Shown here one piece after another: positions 1-7,256 of a stretch of DNA of 64,000 nucleotides. Within the stretch, counting starts at the first letter, position 1. Each line of letters starts with the position of its first letter. Origin of the DNA: Thermoplasmata archaeon (GTDB taxonomy: Archaea > Thermoplasmatota > Thermoplasmata > Lutacidiplasmatales > UBA184); the NCBI GenBank assembly GCA_027315165.1, contig DAHUYN010000004.1, positions 79,517-143,516 on the forward strand, read 5' to 3'. A program made the translations under genes and the position numbers. The notes beneath the pieces are model-generated. The model ran no database searches, was not told the origin of the DNA, and saw only the letters and a list, made by a program, of their open reading frames with translations.

Positions 1-1
1 C

Positions 2-844
2 GTCAACGCGGTCCAGACGTCCCCCGAGTGGAACTCGACGGCGATCTTCGTCACCTGGGACGAGTACGGGGGCTACTACGACCACGTCCTTCCCCCACAG
101 ATCGACGGCAACGGCCTCGGCTTCCGCGTCCCGCTGCTCGTCGTGAGCCCGTACACGCCCGAGGGCCTGATCTCCAACCAGCTCGGGGACTTCGACAGCG
201 TGCTGCACCTGATGGAGTGGAAGTTCGGGCTCGGCAACTTCACCGCCCGCGACGGCGCCGCCCTCCTCCCGTTCTCCTACTTCGACCTGAATGCGACCCC
301 GCGGGCTCCGGACCCCATCTACACGGCCACAGCGTACCCGATGGTCCGGGCCGCGCAGTCGGTCCTCCGCCCTGGGGGCCTCCAGATCGTCCCGGCGGGA
401 ACCAGCCTCAACGTCTCGTGGTCGGAGCGCCTCGGCGGAGCCCCGGTCGCCGGCTACCTGCTCCGCTGGGGGATCCCCTCATCGAAGATGCAGGTCACGG
501 TCTTCAGTCGCAACACGACCTCGGCCACGATCGCCGGACTGACCTGCAACACGACCTACCTCGTTCAGGTGCGGACGTTCGCCGGCAAGAACATCTCCCT
601 TCCGCTCGGGCTCAAGCTCTCGACGGGGGCGTGCGGTCCCCTCGGGGGCCCGATCGGCGGCACGGCGCAGGCGGTGCCGACCACCGTCACCTCCCAGTCG
701 TGCGACCTCCGGCCGTCGCCGACGACCCCGAGACCGCGGAGCTGCCGCGGCACCCGGGGTCGCGGGCCGATCCTCCCTCGAGGCCGCCCGACCGCCGGGA
801 CCGTCGATGAGCTCGCTCCCCGAACCGGACCCTCTCGCGCGTAG
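2..844 (+). CDS. Secreted phosphoesterase (phospholipase C / acid phosphatase family), 3' part, with FN3 domain
   Basis: The reading frame is open from the window edge, so the N-terminus is missing. The first residues read WDEYGGYYDHVLPP, then GFRVPLLVVSPY, which are hallmark stretches of the phosphoesterase family that includes phospholipase C and acid phosphatase AcpA; the Asp/Glu and His of the first motif are metal-binding or catalytic in that family. A fibronectin type III-like module follows at about window positions 400-620. The tail is Arg/Pro-rich and low in complexity, with no membrane anchor. It overlaps the next gene by 38 nt. From about position 705 a second frame is also open and ends at 810, where it would give an ATGA overlap with the next gene, so the annotated tail may be out of frame. 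The family is secure; the substrate (phospholipid or phosphomonoester) is not determined. Confidence 0.85.
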   Translation, partial: VNAVQTSPEWNSTAIFVTWDEYGGYYDHVLPPQIDGNGLGFRVPLLVVSPYTPEGLISNQLGDFDSVLHLMEWKFGLGNFTARDGAALLPFSYFDLNATPRAPDPIYTATAYPMVRAAQSVLRPGGLQIVPAGTSLNVSWSERLGGAPVAGYLLRWGIPSSKMQVTVFSRNTTSATIAGLTCNTTYLVQVRTFAGKNISLPLGLKLSTGACGPLGGPIGGTAQAVPTTVTSQSCDLRPSPTTPRPRSCRGTRGRGPILPRGRPTAGTVDELAPRTGPSRA

Positions 845-1649
845 AGCCCACCGCCCGGCCCGGTTCCCCCGGCCCCTCCGGCGACCCGGGCAGGGTTCCC
901 GAGGACCCACCGAGAGCGCCGCGCCTCGCCGGCGGCTCCGCGGACGCTTGAGGCTCCCCGGGCTCCTCGGGGCCCTCGCGGCGGCGCTCGTGGTCGTCGT
1001 CGTCCTCGCGCCCGCGATCTCCGTGAAGCTCTTCGGCGAGGGTCCCGCGCCGCTCGTCGCGCACGCCGCCGTCACGCCGTCCCGCAGCTACGCGCCAACG
1101 GCGCTCTCGCTCGTCGCGAGCGCCACGGGAGGCACCGGCCGAGTGACCTTCTCCTGGAGCCTCAACGCGGCGTCGCTCGGGAGCGGGGCCCAGGTACCCT
1201 ACGTGGTGTCGGTCCCGGGCGTCTACACATTCACCGTCGTCGCCGTCGATGCCGCCGGCCGCACCTCGACGGGCGTCGTGACCACGACGGTCCTCTCTCC
1301 GTACCCGGAGGCGAACCTGCTGATCCCGGCGGCGGTCTCCGACCTGGGACCGACGCTCACCGTGCGCTGGTCGTCGACGGCCACGGTCTCCTCCTGTCTC
1401 TACGCCGGGTGGGGCTCCGTCAACATCCCGGCGTTCGTCTCCTGCACCGGCGATCGCGGCGCTGCGGCGGCGGGGACCGGTTGGACCGGCTCGTTCGCGA
1501 CGGATCCGGACGACCCGGAGCCGAGCCCGCTCCTGTTCCAGTCCGCGGGGTCCGGGGTCTCTGTCTCGGTCGGCTGGTGGTACAACACGACCGCGGGGAC
1601 CGAGACGGAAGGTTCCGGCTCGGTCACGACCGCCGTCGCGCCGCTCTAG
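807..1649 (+). CDS. Membrane-anchored PKD/Ig-like surface protein, unknown function
   Basis: This 280-residue protein has an Arg/Pro-rich N-terminal stretch of about 50 residues. One strongly hydrophobic segment follows (around residues 50-70, rich in Leu, Ala and Val). The rest looks extracellular, with a PKD/Ig-like module (GGTGRVTFSWSLN and a VPGVYTFTVVAVDAAG strand pair) and a second, less clear beta domain containing two cysteines near residues 197 and 213. The arrangement suggests a signal anchor with the beta domains outside the cell. It follows the phosphoesterase on the same strand with overlapping ends, so the two may be co-transcribed. No catalytic motif is visible. The start is uncertain because the Arg-rich leader before the membrane segment could be shorter. 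Confidence 0.6.
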   Translation: MSSLPEPDPLARRAHRPARFPRPLRRPGQGSRGPTESAAPRRRLRGRLRLPGLLGALAAALVVVVVLAPAISVKLFGEGPAPLVAHAAVTPSRSYAPTALSLVASATGGTGRVTFSWSLNAASLGSGAQVPYVVSVPGVYTFTVVAVDAAGRTSTGVVTTTVLSPYPEANLLIPAAVSDLGPTLTVRWSSTATVSSCLYAGWGSVNIPAFVSCTGDRGAAAAGTGWTGSFATDPDDPEPSPLLFQSAGSGVSVSVGWWYNTTAGTETEGSGSVTTAVAPL

Positions 1650-1678
1650 AGCGGGCCGAACGAGGCCCCGGGGACGTG

Positions 1679-2371
1679 TCAGCGAGCGCCCCCGGTCGCG
1701 AGGGGCTTGATCTCGGGGCCGCGGACCGCCGGCGCGTGCCGGTCCATGCCCGTGCTCTCCGGAATGAGCCGGAGGATCTCGTGGAGGTCCCCCTCGGTGA
1801 AGTAGTTCTCCTCGTCCGGCGCCTTCGGGTCGCGATAGTCGGTCTCGTAGAACCGGACCCCGAACTTCGTGAGCGCCTTGAGGGCCGTCGTATCGGACTT
1901 GAACACCGCCCCGATCTCCCAGCGGTACCCGAGGTCGACCGCCCGCTGCGCCTGCGCCCGCAGGACCCGAGGGCCGACGCCATAGCCGCGGAACTCGTCG
2001 CCGACGACGAACCCGAAGCGGACCCGCGGCTCCATTCCCTCCCAGAGGACGCCCCGCATCGTGCCGTAACCGGCGATCCGGTCGACCCCGGCGACCTCGG
2101 CGACGAGGAGACCGACCAGGAAGCGCGGATGCCGCCGCTGGAACGGAGAGAACAGGCGCTGGGCCACGAGGACCGCCGAGTAGGCGAGGCCGGCCGCGAC
2201 CCGGTTGAACGGGAACGGATGGAACCGGTAGCGGGCGGCCGGCGAGAGCGAGAGGTAGAGTCGGACGAGCTCGGGGACGTCGCGGAGCCGGCCGGGGCGG
2301 ATCCGCACCTCGACCGGACCCGAGGCCGGCCGCGGCGGGAGCGGGGGAGGTGTCGCCGCGGCCCCCGTCAC
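1679..2371 (-). CDS. GNAT family N-acetyltransferase
   Basis: This 230-residue protein has a GNAT fold signature: beta-strand GFVV followed by the acetyl-CoA pyrophosphate-binding loop RGYGVG at residues 128-133 (family pattern Q/R-x-x-G-x-G/A). The N-terminal 20 residues are Pro/Ala-rich, then VEVRIRPGRLRDVPEL is the usual first strand and helix. The start is GTG and forms a GTGA overlap with the stop of the upstream glycosyltransferase, which supports both the start and co-translation. Pairing with a glycosyltransferase suggests acetylation of a sugar or sugar nucleotide, but that is inference. A ribosomal-protein or small-molecule acetyltransferase cannot be excluded. Confidence 0.8.
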   Translation of the reverse strand: MTGAAATPPPLPPRPASGPVEVRIRPGRLRDVPELVRLYLSLSPAARYRFHPFPFNRVAAGLAYSAVLVAQRLFSPFQRRHPRFLVGLLVAEVAGVDRIAGYGTMRGVLWEGMEPRVRFGFVVGDEFRGYGVGPRVLRAQAQRAVDLGYRWEIGAVFKSDTTALKALTKFGVRFYETDYRDPKAPDEENYFTEGDLHEILRLIPESTGMDRHAPAVRGPEIKPLATGGAR

Positions 2372-3543
2372 GGCGAGGCTCGCCCTCCCGAGCGCTCGAG
2401 CTCGTCAAAGAGCTTGAGGTACTCGCGCGCCGTATCGGCCCACGTGCGGCCCGGCGTGGCTCCGCCCGGACGACCCGCGGCGAGAAGCTCTTGGAGGGCC
2501 GCGGCGAGCGCCGTGACGTCCTTCGGCGCGACGAGGCGACCGCGACGGCCGTCGTTCGGGATCGTCTCCTCGGTCCCGGCGAGCGTCGTGCCGACGACGG
2601 GCGTGCCGAAGGTCATCGCCTCCTGGAGGCTGATCGGGGTCGACTCGAGCAGGCTCACGGAGGGACAGGCGACAACGTCGGCGCTCTCGTAGAGCGGCCC
2701 CAACGCCGCGTCCGGCACGAACCCGAGGAAGCGCACCGAGCCTCCGAGCCCCCTCGCCGCGACCTGTTGCCGAAGCTCCTCGAGCTGGGGACCCTTGCCG
2801 CCGATGAGGAGTTCGACCTCGGAGCCAGCGCGGACGAGCGACCCGACGGCGTCGATGAGGTAGGTGAGGCCCTTGTACGGGACGATCCGGCCCACGAAGA
2901 GCACGCGAGCCCGGCCCGGTGTCCTCGCGGGGACCGCGCTCGCGGACGCCGGGTCTCTCGCCGTCAGCCGGTCGAGGTCGATCCCCTGGTAGATCACGCG
3001 GACCTTTCCGAGGAACCGGGAGAGGACCGGAGAGGCGCGCGCGTAGCCGAGGCTGTTCGAGACGACGGCGGAGGCCGCCCGGAGGGCCGGGAGCGCCGAC
3101 CAGCCCTTGTAGAGGCTCGCGACGGTCCTCGGGAACAAAGCCTCCGGCCGCTCGCCGAACTGCGCATCCATGTGATAGGTGAGCACCGAGGGAATCCCGC
3201 GCGCCTTCGCCCAGGCCGTCACGCGGCGCTCCACCGAGGGGAACGGCATGTGCAGCTGCACCACCGAGCTGCCCTCGACCGCCTCTCGCAGCGTCCGCCA
3301 GGCGGCCCGGCCTCTCAGGACGGGCCGGTCGAGCATCTCGCGCGCGTTGAGCCTCGTCACCTCGGCGGCGCCGACGGAGAGACCGCTCGCGCCCGGATCC
3401 CAGCGGACCGAGGTCGTGAGGATCCGCACCGGCCTCGAGGCCGCGCAGTGCCGAGCGACCTGGTAGGCGTACTCCTCGGTCCCGCCCCGGTACGACGGGG
3501 GCATCGGGACGACGACCGTGAGCGGGCCGCTGACGCTCGACAT
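2368..3543 (-). CDS. Glycosyltransferase family 4 (group 1)
   Basis: This 391-residue protein is a GT-B fold retaining glycosyltransferase. The N-terminal domain begins with the Gly-rich acceptor loop PPSYRGGTEEYAYQVA. The C-terminal domain contains VLFVGRIVPYKG near residue 215 and an E-x7-E nucleotide-sugar motif (ESTPISLQE, about residues 298-306), followed by FGTPVVGT. The length is typical of the family. It probably transfers a hexose to a lipid or polysaccharide acceptor at the cytoplasmic face of the membrane. It is the first gene of a two-gene unit with the GNAT enzyme downstream. A TATA-like TCTAAAT lies about 30 nt upstream on the minus strand. The donor and acceptor cannot be told from sequence. 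Confidence 0.9.
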   Translation of the reverse strand: MSSVSGPLTVVVPMPPSYRGGTEEYAYQVARHCAASRPVRILTTSVRWDPGASGLSVGAAEVTRLNAREMLDRPVLRGRAAWRTLREAVEGSSVVQLHMPFPSVERRVTAWAKARGIPSVLTYHMDAQFGERPEALFPRTVASLYKGWSALPALRAASAVVSNSLGYARASPVLSRFLGKVRVIYQGIDLDRLTARDPASASAVPARTPGRARVLFVGRIVPYKGLTYLIDAVGSLVRAGSEVELLIGGKGPQLEELRQQVAARGLGGSVRFLGFVPDAALGPLYESADVVACPSVSLLESTPISLQEAMTFGTPVVGTTLAGTEETIPNDGRRGRLVAPKDVTALAAALQELLAAGRPGGATPGRTWADTAREYLKLFDELERSGGRASP

Positions 3544-3705
3544 TCGAAGTCGCGCAGGGCGTCCGGGAGGGAGGATTTAGACTCTGCGCTCGCGTGTGGG
3601 TCCTCTCGACGACCCGCGAACGCGCGGTCGCGCCGAGAAAACGACGACGACTCCGAGCGGGCCCACGCCGGCGGAGAGGCCACGGGGCGAGGTAGGGTGA
3701 CCCGT

Positions 3706-5115
3706 TCAGGCCGTGGCCGGCTCGACCTCGGGTCGGCGGAGCTCGTGGCTCACGGGGGCCACGAGGTCGGCCCGGGTCCGGGGCCGGTAGACGTAGAACG
3801 AACCGGCACGGTCGTTCGCCCCCAAGAGCGCGAGCTCCTTCGCCGCGGCATCGGGGAACGTGTTCGCGTAGATCGCCCGAACACGCTCGATCAGGGCCGA
3901 GCCGTCGGGCGAGTGTTCCGTCTCGAAGCCGCCGATCCCGACGCGGAATCCCCCGGAGCGGGCGAGCGCGGCGGCCGCGACAGGGTCCGACGACGGGGGC
4001 CGCACCGCGACCAGGCGGTCGGTCCGAGGCAGGTGGACGAGCGCGTAAGCGGTCGGCTCCGAAGACCCGGTGGGCTCCGACGCCGGGAGCAGGATCGTCG
4101 TCGTGCGGCTGGGCCGGGCGGGGGTCGGGACGGGGGCGACCGGGAAGTACTCCTCGACGCGTCCCGGGCGGGCCGGGACGAGCTCGACGGCGATGCGCGC
4201 GCTGGGCCGACCGGCCCGGATGCGCCGTGCGAGCGACTCGGCCTCCTCGCGTCGCGCCTCCGCGACGACGATGCGAAGGTCGTCGCCGCCGGAGACGACC
4301 GCGAGCGAGAGCAGGTCCCGCAGGCGCGAGCCCGTCGGCGGGAGGAACGCGTTGGAGAGCTGTCGGCGCCCGAAGCGGAGCGTCGTGAGGAGGATGCGGG
4401 TCCCGTCGCGCACGGCGTGCAGCTTGGCGATGCCGATCCGCTCCCGGTAGGCGACGGGGATCTGCGTGATCGTGTAGCCCGCCCGGTAGGCCTTCGTGAA
4501 GAGCTCCGACTCGATCTCAAAGCCGTTCGACTCGAGGCCGAGGGACGGGATCGTCGGCAGGCTGACGCCCCAGAAGCCGCTGCACAGGTCCAGGAACGGG
4601 ATCCCCGCGAGCTGGCTCGCGGTGATGTTGAGCAGGCGGTTGCCCACCCGGTGGATGAGCTCGCGCAGGTCACCGCCCGGCTTCGTCACGGGCTCGCGGA
4701 CGCCGACCACGAGCTGGCTGCCGGCCTCTAGGAGCTCGACGGCCGCCGGAACGGTGGCACCCGAGTACGTCGAGTCCGCGTCGAGGACGACCGCGTGCGC
4801 GACCCCTCGCGCGGCCAGCCACTCGAGCGCCTCCCGGATCGCCGCGCCCTTGCCCCGGCTGCGCTGGCGAAGGACCGCGAGACCCTGCGCCCGCGCGACC
4901 TCGAGCGTGCGGTCGGTCGACCCGCCGTCGATGACGAGGACCTTGACCCTCCGCCCGCTCGCGCGGAGCTGGGCCAACGGGAGGTCGGCGAGCGTGAGCC
5001 CGAGCCCGTCCTGCTCGTTGAGCGTCGGGAGGACGACCGCGAGGTCGACCCCCTCGAAGGAGCCTGTCGAGAGGACCTCCTCCTCGGGAGGGGCGGGGGG
5101 CGTCGGAGCGGGCAT
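3706..5115 (-). CDS. Glycosyltransferase family 2 with extra C-terminal region
   Basis: This 469-residue protein has a GT-A fold N-terminal domain: VVLPTLNEQDG at residues 28-37, DGGSTDRT at 63-70 and the metal-binding DADS at 112-115. This matches dolichyl-phosphate-sugar synthase or polyprenyl glycosyltransferases (inverting, UDP- or GDP-sugar dependent). The catalytic domain ends near residue 250 (FGRRQLSNAFLPP). The last 200 or so residues are unrelated to the catalytic fold, have no membrane segments and look like a mixed alpha/beta regulatory domain that I do not recognise. It is monocistronic, with an AT-rich promoter 34-45 nt upstream of the ATG. Within this surface-glycan neighbourhood it probably supplies lipid-linked sugar for protein N-glycosylation or exopolysaccharide. 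Confidence 0.85.
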   Translation of the reverse strand: MPAPTPPAPPEEEVLSTGSFEGVDLAVVLPTLNEQDGLGLTLADLPLAQLRASGRRVKVLVIDGGSTDRTLEVARAQGLAVLRQRSRGKGAAIREALEWLAARGVAHAVVLDADSTYSGATVPAAVELLEAGSQLVVGVREPVTKPGGDLRELIHRVGNRLLNITASQLAGIPFLDLCSGFWGVSLPTIPSLGLESNGFEIESELFTKAYRAGYTITQIPVAYRERIGIAKLHAVRDGTRILLTTLRFGRRQLSNAFLPPTGSRLRDLLSLAVVSGGDDLRIVVAEARREEAESLARRIRAGRPSARIAVELVPARPGRVEEYFPVAPVPTPARPSRTTTILLPASEPTGSSEPTAYALVHLPRTDRLVAVRPPSSDPVAAAALARSGGFRVGIGGFETEHSPDGSALIERVRAIYANTFPDAAAKELALLGANDRAGSFYVYRPRTRADLVAPVSHELRRPEVEPATA

Positions 5116-5148
5116 CTGCCGTGAACCTCGAGGGCGGGAGCGGGTCCT

Positions 5149-5160
5149 GTATTAATACAA
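5149..5160 (-). promoter_or_regulatory. TATA-box promoter of the GT2 gene, perfect 12-bp palindrome
   Basis: TGTATTAATACA is a perfect palindrome and the most AT-rich stretch for kilobases around. It lies 34-45 nt before the start codon of the minus-strand glycosyltransferase at 5115. It fits an archaeal TATA box, and the symmetry could also let it act as an operator. Confidence 0.6.
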
Positions 5161-5249
5161 GGGGCACGACTGTCGCAAACCCCCTCGGCGGAGGGGATTG
5201 CACCCACCCCGCGGCTCTCTCTCGAGGGGCCGCGAGAGAGCGAAGCCAC

Positions 5250-5262
5250 TACGGCTTTAAAC
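5250..5262 (+). promoter_or_regulatory. TATA-box promoter of the PKD surface protein gene
   Basis: GGCTTTAAACAGA is an AT-rich island in GC-rich sequence about 55 nt before the GTG at 5311. The spacing predicts a transcript with a leader of roughly 25-30 nt, and TAGGAGAG near 5292 could serve as a ribosome-binding site. Confidence 0.5.
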
Positions 5263-5310
5263 AGAGCCGGTTTCGCCGACTCTCGCCCCACCTAGGAGAG
5301 ACCCGGTACC

Positions 5311-6648
5311 GTGCCTCGAACGCGCTGGCTCGTCGCCACCGTGATGCTCACGCTCCTCGTGCTCTCGACGGTCCCGCTGGCCTCGAACGCGCTCGCGTCC
5401 TCTCGAGGGGCCCGCGCGCCCTCGAGCGGCGAGCGAGGCGCCACGACGGCCGTAACGGCGCCCGGCGGGCTCACCCCCCTTGGGCCAGCGCCCGCGGCCG
5501 CGCGGAGCGCGTCGCCGGCGGCGACCGCCTCGGGGCCCGTCACCGGCGCGCCGGGACCGTTCGGCACGATCACGCTCGTCGGGTTCTCGAGCTCGCGCTC
5601 CCTCCTCGTCGTCGGCAAGTCGGTCACCTTCACGGCCTCGGCCAAGACGAGCTCCGCGGGCGCGACCGAGTTCACGTTCACCTGGAACGTCGGGGACGGG
5701 TCCGCCCCGTTCGTGACGACCGCGAACGTCTCGGCGGCGGGGACGGCCGGCGCGAGCAGCCTCTCGCACACCTACGTCGCCGTCGGGACGTGGAACGCGA
5801 ACGTGGTCGTCTCCGACAACCGGAGCGACGCGCCCGTCACGAGCCGGAACCTGACGGTCGAGGTGGTCCCCTACCTCGTCGTCACGGCGAGCGTGACCCA
5901 CGCCTACGTCACGCTCGGCGGCTCGACGGCGGTCGTCGCCAATGCCACGGGCGGGGCGCCGCCGTACACCTACCGGTTCCTCAGCGTTCCCGGTGGCTGC
6001 ACGGCACTCGGAGGCACGCTCTCGTGCACGCCCGCGTCGATCAACACCTTCAGCGTGAGCGTCCAGGCGCTCGACTCCGCCTCGAACTCGAACACGACGA
6101 ACGCCTCGTTCACCGTCAACGCTCCGATCACGCTCATCGCCGGGGCGGCCGGGACGTTCTCGTGCAACGGCAGCGCGGGCCTCGTCACCGAGAACTTCAC
6201 GGCGAACGCGACCGGCGGCACGCCGCCGTACTCCTACGACTGGGTGTTCGGGGACGGGAGCGCCTCCTCGAACGCGACGTTCCTCACCCGGACCTACACG
6301 GCGAGCGGCAACCTCACGGCGACCGTCTCCGTCAACGACTCGGGCCAGGGGCACGCGAGCAAGACGTTCGCCGTCGGCCTCAACTTCGGCGCCTGCGGCG
6401 GAGCCGCGGCGCCCTCCTTCTCCGCCCCGCTCGTCCTCGTCGAGGTCATCGTCGTGCTCGCGCTCGTCGTCGTGGGCGTGCTCGCGCTCGCGGTCTGGCG
6501 GAACCGACACACCCCGAAGCCGCCCCGCCCGCCGGTGGGTGCGGCGACGGCGTCTCCCGCCGCGCCTTCGACGCCGCTCGGCGCCGCCGGTGCGGCGCCG
6601 TCGGCCCCGAGCGCGCCCGGGAACGAGACCGCGCGGAAACCTTCATAA
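5311..6648 (+). CDS. Secreted, C-terminally anchored PKD-repeat surface protein
   Basis: This 445-residue protein starts at GTG. Residues 1-30 form a signal peptide (MPRTRWLV, then a hydrophobic core, then ASNALAS). Three PKD/Ig-like modules follow. They show the repeated pattern of a Gly-Gly turn (GGAPPYTY, GGTPPYSY) before a beta strand, an FGDGS-type PKD turn (VGDGSAP, FGDGSAS) and an HTY or RTY strand. A transmembrane helix near residues 370-396 is followed by a short Pro/Ala-rich cytoplasmic tail. No enzyme domain is present. Such proteins usually mediate adhesion or scaffold S-layer assembly. The overall plan resembles the larger PKD protein at 56.7-59.1 kb. Confidence 0.75.
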   Translation: MPRTRWLVATVMLTLLVLSTVPLASNALASSRGARAPSSGERGATTAVTAPGGLTPLGPAPAAARSASPAATASGPVTGAPGPFGTITLVGFSSSRSLLVVGKSVTFTASAKTSSAGATEFTFTWNVGDGSAPFVTTANVSAAGTAGASSLSHTYVAVGTWNANVVVSDNRSDAPVTSRNLTVEVVPYLVVTASVTHAYVTLGGSTAVVANATGGAPPYTYRFLSVPGGCTALGGTLSCTPASINTFSVSVQALDSASNSNTTNASFTVNAPITLIAGAAGTFSCNGSAGLVTENFTANATGGTPPYSYDWVFGDGSASSNATFLTRTYTASGNLTATVSVNDSGQGHASKTFAVGLNFGACGGAAAPSFSAPLVLVEVIVVLALVVVGVLALAVWRNRHTPKPPRPPVGAATASPAAPSTPLGAAGAAPSAPSAPGNETARKPS

Positions 6649-6683
6649 GGCGGGCTCCATCGGAGCCGCCCACGGCGACAACG

Positions 6684-7235
6684 ATGAGCCACCACGGGTT
6701 CTGCATCTGGCTGACGGGACTGCCGAGCGCGGGAAAGACCACGATCGGACGCGCCCTCGCTCCGCGTCTCAAGGCACGAGGCTACAACGTCGAGCTCCTC
6801 GACGGGGACGAGATCCGCACCGGGATCAGCTCGGACCTCGGGTTCGACCGGAAGGCCCGCGAGGCCCATGCCGGCCGGGTCACCTACGTCGCGAAGGTCC
6901 TCGCGCGGAACGGCGTCATCCCGATCGTCGCGCTGATCTCCCCGTACCGGACCTCGCGCGCCCGCGCCCGCTCCGAGATCGGTCGGTTCGTCGAGGTCTA
7001 CGTGACGACCCCGCTCGCCGTCTGCGAGGAGCGGGACGTCAAGGGCCTCTACAAGAAGGCGCGCTCGGGCCTCCTCAAGGAGATGACGGGGATCGACGAC
7101 CCGTACGAGGCGCCGGAGCACGCCGAGATCATCGTCGACACGCTCGACCAGCCCCCCGAGGCCGCCGCGGAGCAGATCCTCCGCGACCTCGAGCGGCTCG
7201 GGTTCCTCGCCCCCGAACGCCCCGCGAGCGCCTAG
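6684..7235 (+). CDS. cysC: Adenylylsulfate (APS) kinase
   Basis: This 183-residue protein phosphorylates adenosine 5'-phosphosulfate to PAPS with ATP. The P-loop GLPSAGKT is at residues 12-19. LLDGDEIRTGIS followed by DLGFDRKAREAH matches the APS-binding segment of CysC, and KGLYKKAR plus TGIDDPYEAPEHAE match the lid and C-terminal motifs. The length is typical. The ATG is preceded by the AT-rich CCTTCATAAGG, about 36 nt upstream and inside the end of the previous gene, which looks like its own promoter. No ATP sulfurylase, PAPS reductase or sulfotransferase gene is in the window. In this neighbourhood the PAPS may serve sulfation of surface glycans, but assimilatory use is equally possible. 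Confidence 0.93.
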   Translation: MSHHGFCIWLTGLPSAGKTTIGRALAPRLKARGYNVELLDGDEIRTGISSDLGFDRKAREAHAGRVTYVAKVLARNGVIPIVALISPYRTSRARARSEIGRFVEVYVTTPLAVCEERDVKGLYKKARSGLLKEMTGIDDPYEAPEHAEIIVDTLDQPPEAAAEQILRDLERLGFLAPERPASA

Positions 7236-7256
7236 CGGCGGCCGCGCGCTCTCGGC

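Noticed and set aside
2350-4731. Very long open frame on the plus strand opposite the glycosyltransferase genes
   Set aside because: Its product is Arg/Asp/Glu-rich and without fold or motifs. It is the antisense shadow of high-GC codons in the two real genes, as are similar frames opposite thermopsin (45679-50115), hppA (28055-30193) and rad50 (32533-35010).
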